Of a stretch of DNA of 64,000 bases, positions 9,395 through 18,124 are shown one piece after another; position 1 is the first letter of the stretch, and every line of letters starts with the position of its first letter. The DNA is from Mycobacterium sp. SM1 (GTDB lineage Bacteria; Actinomycetota; Actinomycetes; Mycobacteriales; Mycobacteriaceae), in assembly GCF_018361265.1 (NCBI RefSeq), contig NZ_JAFLNH010000003.1:40501-104500 (forward strand), given 5' to 3'. The position numbers and the translations under genes were made by a program. The notes under the pieces are model-generated. The model saw nothing but the letters and a program-made list of their open reading frames with translations, was not told the origin of the DNA and made no database searches.

Positions 9395-10849
9395 ATGGCA
9401 CGAGTCGTCATCCTGGGCGCCGGCATCGCGGGACACACCGCCGCCTTGCACCTGCGTCGCTGGTTGTCCCGCAGCCACGAAGTCGTCGTGGTTTCCCCTA
9501 ACGCCGAGTGGAACTGGATCCCGTCGAACATCTGGGTCGGCGTCGGCCGGATGGACGCGGCGAAAGTGCTGGTTCCGCTCAAGCCGATCTACAAGCGCCA
9601 GGGCATTGTCTTTCACCAGGGGTTCGCTACCGCGATCCGGCCCGAGGGGACCCGCGAACAGCCATCACCGTCAGTGGATTTCACCTACACCGACGAGGCA
9701 CGCCGCGGCGAAACCGGCAACCTCACCTACGACTACCTCATCAACGCCACCGGACCGCAGTTGAACTTCGCGGCTACCCCCGGCCTCGGCCCTGACGGAT
9801 ACTCCTACTCGGTGTGCACCGCCGAGCATGCCGCCGTGGCCGCTCAAGCGCTCGAGCAGGTTATCGCCAAGCTGAAGGCCGGGCAGAAGCAGCGGCTTGT
9901 CATCGGGATCGGGCACGGCACCTGCACCTGCGAGGGCGCGGCGTTCGAATACACCTTCAACGTCGAGCACACATTGCGCGCGGCCGGGGTGCGCGACTTG
10001 GCCGAGATCATCTATCTCACCAATGAATACGAGCTGGGAGACTTCGGCGTCGACGGCATGAAGTTCGTCGAGAAAGGCTTTACACAGTCCAGCCGGCTGT
10101 GGACCGAATCGCTGTTTCGCGAGCGCGGCGTCAAAGCCATCACGCAGGCCGCCGTGCACGAGGTGATGGCAGGCAAGCTGCGCTACGAGCAGCTCGACGG
10201 CACCGAGCACATCCTGGAGTTCGACTTCGCCATGCTGCTGCCACCGTTTCGGGGCGTGCCCCTCGCCGCCTACGACAAAGACGGCAACGACATCACGGCT
10301 ACTTTGTTCGCGCCGTCGGGTTTTCTCAAGGTCGACGCCGACTACTCGGGCAAGCCATATGAGCAGTGGTCCGCCGACGACTGGCCGCACACCTATGAGT
10401 CACCCGCATACCCCAACATCTTCGCACCGGGCATCGCGTTCGCGCCCCCGCACTCGATTTCGCGGCCGCGCACGAGTGCGAAGGGAACGGTCATCACGCC
10501 CAGCCCGCCGCGCACCGGCATGCCCTCGGGCGTCATGGCCAAGACGGTCGCGCAGACCATCCGGGACCGCATCAAAAACCCCCAGGCGCCCGCCCATCGC
10601 GCCTCCATGGCGACCATGGGCGCGGCGTGCGTCGCCTCCGCCGGGGCCGGTGTGCGCAACGGCTCGGCCGCGGCGATGACGATGTTCCCGATCGTGCCCG
10701 ACCCGATGAAGTACCCGCAAACCGGCCGCGACATTGCCGGCACATCTGGTGAGCTGGGGCTGGCCGGTCACTGGGTCAAACTGATGCTGCACTACCTGTT
10801 CATCTACAAAGCCAAGGCCAGGCCGTTTTGGTGGCTGATTCCCGAATGA
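9395..10849 (+). CDS. sulfide:quinone oxidoreductase-like flavoprotein
   Basis: A 484-residue FAD protein: the Rossmann motif VVILGAGIAGHTAALHLRR opens the protein; NATGPQLNF is the second dinucleotide motif; cysteines in YSVCTAEHAA and GTCTCEGAAFEYTFNVEH are where SQR/flavocytochrome c sulfide dehydrogenases keep redox Cys. The C-terminus (VKLMLHYLFIYKAKARPFW) is amphipathic and could anchor it to the membrane. Expected to oxidise sulfide to persulfide and pass electrons to menaquinone. Context supports this: CstR-like repressor, thioredoxin, DUF302 and sulfur transporters lie nearby. GAGGAG precedes the ATG. Confidence 0.82.
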   Translation: MARVVILGAGIAGHTAALHLRRWLSRSHEVVVVSPNAEWNWIPSNIWVGVGRMDAAKVLVPLKPIYKRQGIVFHQGFATAIRPEGTREQPSPSVDFTYTDEARRGETGNLTYDYLINATGPQLNFAATPGLGPDGYSYSVCTAEHAAVAAQALEQVIAKLKAGQKQRLVIGIGHGTCTCEGAAFEYTFNVEHTLRAAGVRDLAEIIYLTNEYELGDFGVDGMKFVEKGFTQSSRLWTESLFRERGVKAITQAAVHEVMAGKLRYEQLDGTEHILEFDFAMLLPPFRGVPLAAYDKDGNDITATLFAPSGFLKVDADYSGKPYEQWSADDWPHTYESPAYPNIFAPGIAFAPPHSISRPRTSAKGTVITPSPPRTGMPSGVMAKTVAQTIRDRIKNPQAPAHRASMATMGAACVASAGAGVRNGSAAAMTMFPIVPDPMKYPQTGRDIAGTSGELGLAGHWVKLMLHYLFIYKAKARPFWWLIPE

Positions 10850-10870
10850 TCCTGACTGAAAGGCACTGTC

Positions 10871-11047
10871 ATGGCCGACGACGGCACCGATTCGCCGGAG
10901 AACGTCCGCACCGCTGAGCGCATCGCCGACGCCCCCCTGCCCACTCCCACCACGCTGCGGAGGCGTCAGAACATCGTCGTCCAGTTCTGGCGTTTTGCCC
11001 GCATCAACTTGCGGATGATGCGAATCATCCGCAGTGGCCACGGCTAA
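10871..11047 (+). CDS. 58-aa basic protein downstream of SQR
   Basis: A short ORF 21 bp after the SQR stop with GAAAGG ahead of the ATG. The N-terminal half is acidic/Pro-rich; the C-terminal half (QFWRFARINLRMMRIIRSGHG) is strongly basic and aromatic, like a membrane-surface helix. No family recognised. Its position suggests co-translation with SQR and perhaps a role as an accessory or membrane tether; this is inference. Confidence 0.55.
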   Translation: MADDGTDSPENVRTAERIADAPLPTPTTLRRRQNIVVQFWRFARINLRMMRIIRSGHG

Positions 11048-11153
11048 CCGTCCCGGCGATCAGCGAACCGCCGGCCGCCGCGCGCCGCGTGGTTTTCCCG
11101 TGATGCGGCTGGCTGTCACCGGGGGAGATGGCCTCGCCCGGCTGTCGGTACGC

Positions 11154-12728
11154 TTATAAACCCAGGATCCGGGCTTCCTCAAGGTCCAGAATGCGCTCGA
11201 TGGCGCGGCGGACCGTTGCGCTGATACGGCCCTGCTGCCGCAGCTCAATCACCGTGGACCGCTCCACGCCCAATAACCGCAACTGCAGCTCCCGGTATCG
11301 TTGCAGCTCGTCGGCCCCACTGGTGGCCCGGCTGGGCTGATCCTGGTTGGCGCCCTGCAGGCGCCGCACCCTGGCCCCATAGAGCGCGCGCAGCGACTCG
11401 ACCGCGTCATCGACACGCTCGGTGGCGGCATAGTCGTCCAGCCAGGCCAACGCGGCCCGCGCGGCCTGCAGCCGGGCCAGCCGCTGCTGGCTCTGGAGGT
11501 CCTCGTGGCCGATCCCGAGGTGGCGCAGCAGCCACGGCAGGCTCGTGCCCTGCAGCATCAAAGTGGCGACGATCACGCCAGCCGTGACCACGACCACCAG
11601 CTCGCGGTCGGGAAACGGCGAGCCGTCGGCCCGCCGCAGCGGCACGGCCAATGCCGCAGCCAGCGACACGCCGCCGCGCATCCCGGCCCACCCGATGACG
11701 ATCCGCTCCCGCCACCCGGCCGGCTGCCCGGCGCGGCCCAACAATCTGGCTGCGGCCGGCCCGAGCAGCATCCACACCAGACGCGAGCCCATTACCGCGG
11801 CGATTACGGCTATCATCGCGGCCATCACCGTTTCGATGGCCAGGTCCGGGATCGCGCGCACCACGCGCACCAGCTGCATGCCCAAAAGGGTGAACAGCAC
11901 CCCGTTGAGAACAAACACCAGCACGTCCAGAAAAGCGAACGCCTGTAGCCGCCCGCCCGCGGTGTAGATCACCCCGGTGCGCGAGCCCACATACACCCCG
12001 GCGACCACCGTCGCCAGAATCCCCGACAGTCCGGCGATCTGCGCCGTCACGTAAGTCAGGTAGGGCGTAGACAGCGACAGGGTGATCTCCACCAAGGGCT
12101 GGTCGATGCGCCTCCGCACCCATACCAACACCCAGGCGATCGCAAAGCCCAGCAACGCGCCGCCCAACGGGGCGGCTAGCAGCGCCATCGCAATCTCGCC
12201 GGGTCCGAGTGCTCCGGTCACCACCGCGGCCACCGCGCTCGCATACAACACGAGGGCGCTGCCGTCGTTGACCAGACCCTCGCCTTCGACGATTGTGACC
12301 AGCCGCTCGGGCACATTGAGTCGGCGGAACACGGCGGTGGCCGCGACCGCGTCGGTCGGCGCCACCACCGCCCCCACCACAGCGGCCACCCCCGGCGGCA
12401 CGCCCGCGACCCCCACCATCACCCCCGCGACCGCAGCCATCGTGACCAGGACCAGCCCCACCGCCAGCAGTCCGATTGGCGTGGCGTTGGCCCGCAGGTC
12501 CCGCGGGGCGCTGAAGAACGCCGCGTAGTAGAGCAGCGGCGGCAGGAACACGAAGAACATGACCTGGGGCGATAGTTCGGGCGTAGCGACCACCGACGAC
12601 AGACCCAGCAGCGAACCGGCGACCACCAGCAGCACCGGGTAGGGCAGCCCGGTGCGCTCGGCGGCCCACCCGGCCACGGCGGCTACCAGCGGCAGGCACG
12701 GTAAAAGCATCGCGACGTGCCCCGACAT
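11154..12728 (-). CDS. CPA1-type Na+/H+ antiporter
   Basis: A 524-residue membrane protein with about 12 helices, an NhaP/NHE-type exchanger. GAVVAPTDAVAATAVFRRL and EGEGLVNDGSALVLY carry the conserved acidic residues of the ion site; GWAGMRGGVSLAAALA is another family signature. The hydrophilic C-terminal 130 residues (ALAWLDDYAATERVDDAVESL) form a predicted cytosolic helical tail. It exchanges Na+ or K+ for H+. The 12729-12899 gap shows only GC-rich sequence with GGGGGGTGAGC twice. Confidence 0.9.
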   Translation of the reverse strand: MSGHVAMLLPCLPLVAAVAGWAAERTGLPYPVLLVVAGSLLGLSSVVATPELSPQVMFFVFLPPLLYYAAFFSAPRDLRANATPIGLLAVGLVLVTMAAVAGVMVGVAGVPPGVAAVVGAVVAPTDAVAATAVFRRLNVPERLVTIVEGEGLVNDGSALVLYASAVAAVVTGALGPGEIAMALLAAPLGGALLGFAIAWVLVWVRRRIDQPLVEITLSLSTPYLTYVTAQIAGLSGILATVVAGVYVGSRTGVIYTAGGRLQAFAFLDVLVFVLNGVLFTLLGMQLVRVVRAIPDLAIETVMAAMIAVIAAVMGSRLVWMLLGPAAARLLGRAGQPAGWRERIVIGWAGMRGGVSLAAALAVPLRRADGSPFPDRELVVVVTAGVIVATLMLQGTSLPWLLRHLGIGHEDLQSQQRLARLQAARAALAWLDDYAATERVDDAVESLRALYGARVRRLQGANQDQPSRATSGADELQRYRELQLRLLGVERSTVIELRQQGRISATVRRAIERILDLEEARILGL

Positions 12729-12899
12729 CAGGTCCGCACCTCATGTCCCCCGGGGGGTGAGCTGTCACCCGGACGCGCCGCGGCTGCTCGGCAGCATCCG
12801 GCGCACCGACGAGCACCCCTGGGCTGCACTCCGCCGGGCAGCACCTGGGGGGTGAGCGGCATCCGGGGCGTCACGGCAGCGGTCTGGTGGTCGGGGACG

Positions 12900-14327
12900 T
12901 CAGACAAGTACCTGGCGCGCCGCCGCGTTGATGCCTTCGGAGATCATCGGATGGGGAAATGCCACCTCGGCCAGGGCGCGGGCGTCGAGCCCTTCGTTGA
13001 GCGCGAGGGCCAGGGGCGCGACGAGCTGCGCGGCGTCGGCGCCCGCGATCTGGGCGCCGAGCAGACGAGCGCTGTGGGAGTCGAACACCAGCTTTAGATA
13101 CCCCGTGGTTTCGCCCAGGATCTGGGCCCGAGCGTCGACGGCATAGTCGTAGCTGCCCACGGCCACGTCCCCATGCAGCTCGACGGCTTTCTCCTCGGTG
13201 AGCCCCACGCTAGCCAATTCCGGATCGGTGAACACGGTGAAGGGCACGGCCGTGAACTCCATGCGGTCCGCGCTGGCGCCACCCGCCAGGATGTTGTGCG
13301 CGACGACGATGCTCTGGCGCACCGCCGAGTGAAACAGCATGCTGGCGCCATTGACATCCCCGGGCGCCCACACCGACGGGTTGGTGGTGCGCAACGTCGC
13401 GTCGACAACCGGGCTGCGGTGGCGATCGAGGCGCACATCGAGATGGTCGATGCCCTCGGGGAGGACCGGAACCCGGCCGGTTGCCATGATCACCAGGTCA
13501 CCGGCGACCGCGCCCTCGGTGGCTTCCTGGCCGCATTGGGATCGATAGCGCACCTGCAGATCGGTGCCCGAACGCTCGATCCCGGTGACGGCCGCGCCGA
13601 GATGCACCTGGACGCGTCCGCGCAGCGAGCGCGCCAGGAAGTCGGCCAGGTCCCGATCAAAGCCCGGCAGCAGCTGGTCGGTGAGCTCGAGGACGACGGG
13701 CGCGGCCCCGAGATGCGCGAAGATGGTGGCCGTCTCGACACCGATGTAGCCCCCGCCGATGATGACCGGGCGCTGCGGAAACGCCAGGTCGGCACCGAGG
13801 CGGAACAGCTCGTGGGAGGTCACCGCGAGTTCAGCCCCGGGAATGGGGAGCCGGCTCGGGGCGGAGCCGGTGGCGACTATCAGGCTGTGAAAGCCCACGC
13901 GCTGGACCCTGCCGCCGTCGGTTGTCACCTCGAGCTCCCGGTCGCCGACTACGCGGGCTCGCCCGGATACGAATTGCACCGTGGAGGACTCCAGCTCTTT
14001 GCGGTGTTGCTCGTAGCGGGTCTGCTGGACGGCGTCTTTGTGGCGGAGAATGTCGCGCCACCGCGACGCCGCGTCGCGCGGATCCGGCGCCGCTGCCGCT
14101 GCGCCGGTCAGGGCCGCCAGGGGACCCGAGCGGGCACGCTGGTAGCTCAGCGCGGCCTCCCGCACCGCCTTGGAGGGCACACAGCCCTCGGCCAGGCAAT
14201 CGCCACCCAGGTTGCCGATCGGATCGGCCATCAGCACCGAGCGACCGGCGGCCGCGAGGCGAAATGCAGCCGGGTAGCCGGCTCCTCCAGCGCCGATGAT
14301 CGCCACATCCACCAGGTTTGACGGCAT
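12900..14327 (-). CDS. lipoamide dehydrogenase-like flavoprotein disulfide reductase
   Basis: A 475-residue class I pyridine nucleotide-disulfide oxidoreductase. FAD motif DVAIIGAGGAGYPAAFRLA, redox disulfide GGDCLAEGCVPSKAV, NAD(P) motif VIIGGGYIGVETATIF, second FAD motif APGDVNGASML, and the C-terminal dimer motif HPMISEGIN. Dihydrolipoyl dehydrogenases normally have HPTxxE; here the Thr is Met, so substrate may differ (mercuric reductase-like or unknown disulfide). It could serve as E3 for the E1/E2 set at 47350-50667, but the loci are far apart. ATG 14327 starts right at the FAD fold; an upstream in-frame start exists at 14393. Confidence 0.8.
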   Translation of the reverse strand: MPSNLVDVAIIGAGGAGYPAAFRLAAAGRSVLMADPIGNLGGDCLAEGCVPSKAVREAALSYQRARSGPLAALTGAAAAAPDPRDAASRWRDILRHKDAVQQTRYEQHRKELESSTVQFVSGRARVVGDRELEVTTDGGRVQRVGFHSLIVATGSAPSRLPIPGAELAVTSHELFRLGADLAFPQRPVIIGGGYIGVETATIFAHLGAAPVVLELTDQLLPGFDRDLADFLARSLRGRVQVHLGAAVTGIERSGTDLQVRYRSQCGQEATEGAVAGDLVIMATGRVPVLPEGIDHLDVRLDRHRSPVVDATLRTTNPSVWAPGDVNGASMLFHSAVRQSIVVAHNILAGGASADRMEFTAVPFTVFTDPELASVGLTEEKAVELHGDVAVGSYDYAVDARAQILGETTGYLKLVFDSHSARLLGAQIAGADAAQLVAPLALALNEGLDARALAEVAFPHPMISEGINAAARQVLV

Positions 14328-14477
14328 CCCTCGATCCTGGCATCGGACTTCTCGCCCAGCTAGGGCCGTTCGGCCTTTCGTGGATTGGCCCACGTGGCCG
14401 GCCGCCCGGCGCGGCTGGAGTTCGCGAGCTCAACGCGGCGCCGGCCGGCCGAACGCGGCACCCGTCTCCGGTAACCG

Positions 14478-15422
14478 CTACCCGCCGGTCGGCGTGCTCC
14501 GCCACATCGTCAATAGCGAATGGGCCGCGGTGTAGCCGGCGACAACCACCAGCAGCCACACAAACCACCGGGTGAGCCGGGCGGCAGGAACCCGGTTGGC
14601 CATCGCGTCCCCGACGATCACCCCGAGAAATCCCGCCGCGGTGAATGGCACGGCCACCGGCCAGTCGACTCCGCCGCTGTGCAGGCGGAATATCAAGGCT
14701 TCCGCCGAGCTGATGGCGATGACCAGCAGCGAGGTTCCCACCGCAACGGGCATCTCGTAGCCGAGCGCCAGGACCAGCGCCGGCACGATCACGAAACCGC
14801 CGCCCACGCCGAAGAAGCCGGTGAGAAAGCCCACGACACTGCCGGCGGCCACCACCCGCCCGGCCGTCGCCGCGCGCTCCCGGCGGCCACGGTCGCGCGC
14901 CGCCGGCGTATCCGGGGGAGCGGACGTCGACACCGAGCCGGCACCCCCGGCTCGTCTCACCAGCCGCTCTCCGTCACCCCTGGACGCGGGCGCGATCGAC
15001 TGTCTTATGTGGCACGGTGTTTCGGCGTATCGGCAATGCATGCGCCACGCGGCCCCCAGGATCAACGCGGAAAACGCCAGCAGCAGCACCTGGTTGGGGA
15101 CCGCCCGGCTGAGCAGCGAGCCGAGCGCCGCGCCGCCGAGGCCGACCAGCCCAAAGATCAGCCCGGAGGCGAATCGCACGGAGCCGGCGCGCCAATGTCC
15201 CACCAAACCGACCAGCGCCGTGGCGCCCACCGCCACAAGCGACGTCGTGGTCGCCGCGTGGGCCGTCTCACCCACCCCGTAGACCAGGGCCGGCACAGCC
15301 AGGATGGAGCCACCGCCACCCAAAGCTCCCAGCGAGAGTCCGATCACACACCCCAGCGCTACCGACGCGGCAATAGCCCCCGTGCTCAGCGCCGCCAGAT
15401 CGGGGGCGACCGCTGGGCTCAC
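14478..15422 (-). CDS. TauE/SafE-family sulfite/organosulfur exporter
   Basis: A 314-residue TauE/SafE membrane protein with two repeats: GLSLGALGGGGSILAVPALVYG and GFLTGFFGVGGGFVIVPALV, the glycine-rich motifs of the family. The halves are joined by a charged, Arg/Pro-rich linker (about 150-190). Expected to move sulfite, thiosulfate or sulfur organics across the plasma membrane. It is last in a minus-strand operon with DUF2892 and YeeE genes. GTG start. Confidence 0.88.
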   Translation of the reverse strand: MSPAVAPDLAALSTGAIAASVALGCVIGLSLGALGGGGSILAVPALVYGVGETAHAATTTSLVAVGATALVGLVGHWRAGSVRFASGLIFGLVGLGGAALGSLLSRAVPNQVLLLAFSALILGAAWRMHCRYAETPCHIRQSIAPASRGDGERLVRRAGGAGSVSTSAPPDTPAARDRGRRERAATAGRVVAAGSVVGFLTGFFGVGGGFVIVPALVLALGYEMPVAVGTSLLVIAISSAEALIFRLHSGGVDWPVAVPFTAAGFLGVIVGDAMANRVPAARLTRWFVWLLVVVAGYTAAHSLLTMWRSTPTGG

Positions 15423-15461
15423 CGAATCCCGCGCAGGGCGCTGTCGGTGTCGCCGCTCAAC

Positions 15462-15746
15462 TCACCGGGCACGGCTTTGCGCGCGTTCGGCTGCGGTTGG
15501 GACTCCCAGACGATGCAGCACGACACCCGTGGGGCACCAGCCCGCCGCGGCGTCCAGCAGCAAATTCGCGCCGACGAAGGCCGTCAGCATCCGCCAGCGG
15601 CCGGAATGCTTACGCCCTAAGGCCAAGGTCGTGAGCACCACAGTCCCGGCCAGGAGATGCTCGATCCGTTCGAGCGTCCAGCCCTGCGGTTTCGGCATCC
15701 CGAACGTTCCGCGCTCGATGGCGAGCGACTCCTGCTGCTCCTGCAT
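15462..15746 (-). CDS. DUF2892 (YgaP-type transmembrane) protein
   Basis: A 94-residue protein whose C-terminal part is a DUF2892/YgaP-type membrane hairpin: ERIEHLLAGTVVLTTLALG and WRMLTAFVGANLLLDAAAGWCPTGVVL. In other bacteria this domain is fused to rhodanese or stands next to sulfur-oxidation genes. Start chosen at ATG 15746, preceded by AGGAGGG; longer upstream frames overlap the next gene. Middle of the sulfur-transport operon. Confidence 0.85.
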   Translation of the reverse strand: MQEQQESLAIERGTFGMPKPQGWTLERIEHLLAGTVVLTTLALGRKHSGRWRMLTAFVGANLLLDAAAGWCPTGVVLHRLGVPTAAERAQSRAR

Positions 15747-15769
15747 GGTGACCCTCCTTTTCGGTTCTG

Positions 15770-16006
15770 CTACCGCTTCGCATTCTTTCTCGGCCGGCTC
15801 GTCTGAGGTACCCGCTTCGGTGTCTTCGGTGTGTAGCACATCGCCGCGGCGGCGAGAAGTACCAGCGGAATGATCGCCGTGATCAGCACTTGGGCCAACG
15901 TCAGCGGGCCCGACGTGCCGTTGTGGGTCACCACTGCCGCGGTCACACACGTCGCTACCGCACCGCACACCACGGCAACCAGCAACCGTTTCTCGGGTGC
16001 TTTCAT
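15770..16006 (-). CDS. small two-helix membrane protein
   Basis: A 78-residue protein with two hydrophobic stretches (LLVAVVCGAVATCVTAAVV and VLITAIIPLVLLAAAAMCY) and a strongly basic tail (KTPKRVPQTSRPRKNAKR). No family recognised. ATG overlaps the YeeE stop as ATGA, so it is translationally coupled to the transporter and may be an accessory subunit. Confidence 0.7.
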   Translation of the reverse strand: MKAPEKRLLVAVVCGAVATCVTAAVVTHNGTSGPLTLAQVLITAIIPLVLLAAAAMCYTPKTPKRVPQTSRPRKNAKR

Positions 16007-17220
16007 CCTGCGACCCTTTCGCTTGCCTCACCGTAGATGACACGAGCCGTGGCAGTCATGCCGATAAAGACAGCGATGGTGAACAACCAGCCGCTTGCGG
16101 CCATCTGAATGCCCCCGCTCAGGATGTGCCCACTGGCGCAGCCACCGGCCATCCGGGCGCCAAACATCAGGATGAAAAAGCCGCCGAAGCTGCCGATTGC
16201 CCGCTTCCACGGATCGCTGCCGAACCTGTTGCGCCACGACGGCGGAATGACCAGCCTAAACCCTTGAAAATACCGGCTGACGAAAACCGCCGTGATTAAC
16301 GCGCCAAGCAGCGTTCCGATATCTGCAAACGGCTCCCATCCGACGGTTTGGATCACCAACCTGGTGTAGTCGAAGGTCGGCAGCAGCAGATGTCCGGCGA
16401 ACCAAGAGTACGTCGTTGACTCACCGAAAATCTGGTGCAGGAAAATCGCGAGCACCACCACTATGCCGAGGAAAACACTTGTTCCCAGCTTTATCCGTGA
16501 GTAAAAGTTACCCGTGGGCACGTCGGCGACCACTAACGCATGCAGCCTGGACGACGGGGAGTGATCCAGGCCCCCTTCGGTCAAGTACGCCACGGTGTCC
16601 GACATCAGGTCCTCCTCATGCGGATCGCTCTTGCCGCCGGCAGCGTGCACCAAACAACTCCTGCCGCGGGCGTAGCGCGGAAGCAGTGCCGCGCCAACAA
16701 AAAGCGCCGTTGCGTAGGCGACAGCAATAAGGAGTGTGAACATCGGACGGATGTGTTGTATTGATCCAGACGCGATAAGATCGCCGTAGTTCGCCGCGTG
16801 TACTAGCCAATGACCAACCGGTGTCGAGTACACCAGTGTCCAGGCTGCCGCACCAAGAAGACCGCCGGGAAATGCGTACAGCGCGTCTCTCCTGCCCTCA
16901 CCAAGAGCCATCAATTCGGAACCGGGGAGGTACCCGGAAATAGCAATCCCGGCGCCGAAGAGAATCCCCCCAATCGAAATACCGAAGATATAAACCGGTT
17001 TCGGTGAGAAATGCATGGAAAATCCCAGCGCGTACAGGCCGTACAAGGTGACGGCGCCAACTGCCGAGGTGATGGCAATGCAGCCGACCAAGAGCCGGTC
17101 CTTCCACCGCGCCAACCGGATCAAGGTCTCAGGATTCCCGATGCCCCAGACCTGCCCGACGGCTCCGAGGCACATCCCGATGGGAACGCCGACCCACAGT
17201 GGTGCGGTCACGGTGATCAT
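16003..17220 (-). CDS. YeeE/YedE (TsuA-type) sulfur transporter
   Basis: A 405-residue YeeE/YedE-family membrane protein with about 10 helices in two halves. The second half carries GARMAGGCASGHILSGGIQ, the conserved Cys motif of thiosulfate/persulfide channels. In the first half the equivalent motif is ISGYLPGSELMALGEGRR; the Cys usual before PG in the family is Leu here. The protein should import thiosulfate or a related sulfur species. First gene of a minus-strand operon (YeeE, two-helix protein, DUF2892, TauE); a CstR-like operator lies about 90 bp upstream, shared with the peroxiredoxin. Confidence 0.85.
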   Translation of the reverse strand: MITVTAPLWVGVPIGMCLGAVGQVWGIGNPETLIRLARWKDRLLVGCIAITSAVGAVTLYGLYALGFSMHFSPKPVYIFGISIGGILFGAGIAISGYLPGSELMALGEGRRDALYAFPGGLLGAAAWTLVYSTPVGHWLVHAANYGDLIASGSIQHIRPMFTLLIAVAYATALFVGAALLPRYARGRSCLVHAAGGKSDPHEEDLMSDTVAYLTEGGLDHSPSSRLHALVVADVPTGNFYSRIKLGTSVFLGIVVVLAIFLHQIFGESTTYSWFAGHLLLPTFDYTRLVIQTVGWEPFADIGTLLGALITAVFVSRYFQGFRLVIPPSWRNRFGSDPWKRAIGSFGGFFILMFGARMAGGCASGHILSGGIQMAASGWLFTIAVFIGMTATARVIYGEASERVAG

Positions 17221-17287
17221 CGCTGCGGTGCCGTACGATGACTTTCGGCCCTTATCACCAGCCGGAAGCGATGTGCATCCTGACTAT

Positions 17288-17301
17288 GCGTGTGCACACG
17301 C
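17288..17301. promoter_or_regulatory. 14-bp perfect palindrome
   Basis: GCGTGTGCACACGC lies between the YeeE start and the CstR-like operator. A second regulator site is possible; no protein can be assigned. Confidence 0.5.
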
Positions 17302-17308
17302 CCATGAT

Positions 17309-17324
17309 ATACCCGTCGGGGTAT
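17309..17324. promoter_or_regulatory. CstR-like operator, site 3
   Basis: ATACCC-GTCG-GGGTAT between the divergent YeeE operon and the peroxiredoxin gene. The arms equal those of site 2 at 6479 and the spacer is also 4 nt, tying this locus to the repressor at 6095-6364. Confidence 0.75.
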
Positions 17325-17326
17325 AA

Positions 17327-17352
17327 CCTGAGGGAGGGACCTGAGGGAGGGA
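17327..17352 (+). repeat. 13-bp perfect tandem duplication in peroxiredoxin leader
   Basis: CCTGAGGGAGGGA occurs twice back to back. Each copy holds a GGGAGGG ribosome-site-like core; the functional site is probably AAAGGAG just before ATG 17369. Confidence 0.9.
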
Positions 17353-17368
17353 AACGAAAGGAGTCACG

Positions 17369-18094
17369 ATGACCACCGTCGAAGACGCGCCCGCGGCCGC
17401 AACGCCCATGCCACGTATCGGCGATCCCGCACCTGCGTTCACCGCCGTCACCACCGAAGGCGAGATCAACTTTCCTGCAGACTATCAGGGTAAATGGGTG
17501 ATTTTCTTCTCCCACCCGGCCGATTTCACCCCGGTGTGCACAACCGAGTTCGTGACCTTTGCGGCCATGCGCCAACAGTTCGCCGACTACAACACCGAGC
17601 TTCTGGGACTGTCGGTCGACGGGCTCGATAGCCACATCGCGTGGCTGCGCGCCATCAAGGAGAAGATCGCTTTCCGTGGCCGCAAAGACGTCGAGGTTAA
17701 CTTTCCGATCATCGCCGATGTCTCAATGGATGTGGCCCGTAAATACGGGATGATCATGCCCGGCGAGGCTTCCACGAAGGCGGTGCGGGCGGTCTTCGTC
17801 ATCGACCCGAAAGGGATCATCCGCGCGATCATTTACTACCCACTGATCTTGGGGCGCAACTTCGACGAGCTGCTGCGCGTCGTCAAGGCCTTGCAGGCCA
17901 CCGATCATTTCGGTGTCGCGGTCCCAGCCGACTGGCGGCCCGGTGACCCGGTCATCCTGCCCCCACCTGACTCCCCCGCTGCCGCGCAGGAGCGGATGGC
18001 CGAAGCCGCCGAGGGCGTCCAGTGCCAAGACTGGTATTTCTGTACCAAGGAGCTTCCGGCCGACGAGGTGGAATCCGCTATCCGAGCGCGCTAA
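17369..18094 (+). CDS. peroxiredoxin, AhpC/TSA (Prx6-like)
   Basis: A 241-residue peroxiredoxin. SHPADFTPVCTTEFVTF holds the peroxidatic Cys (about residue 51). The long C-terminal domain and the late CQDWYFC motif match Prx6-type enzymes of archaea and bacteria, where the second Cys pair can resolve the disulfide. It reduces peroxides, and possibly persulfides, using a thiol partner; the thioredoxin or AhpD-like proteins nearby are candidates. Controlled from a promoter region with a CstR-like operator. Confidence 0.92.
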   Translation: MTTVEDAPAAATPMPRIGDPAPAFTAVTTEGEINFPADYQGKWVIFFSHPADFTPVCTTEFVTFAAMRQQFADYNTELLGLSVDGLDSHIAWLRAIKEKIAFRGRKDVEVNFPIIADVSMDVARKYGMIMPGEASTKAVRAVFVIDPKGIIRAIIYYPLILGRNFDELLRVVKALQATDHFGVAVPADWRPGDPVILPPPDSPAAAQERMAEAAEGVQCQDWYFCTKELPADEVESAIRAR

Positions 18095-18124
18095 GCGCAA
18101 TCGGCGGCTTTGGTGTCCGCTTCG

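Noticed and set aside
11407..12816. Minus-strand 469-codon frame overlapping the antiporter
   Set aside because: Same strand but other frame; no helices or motifs, whereas the antiporter frame has clear family signatures.
14520..15620. Plus-strand open frame of 366 codons
   Set aside because: Antisense to the TauE exporter; composition (His/Arg/Gln/Gly) is typical of an out-of-frame read.
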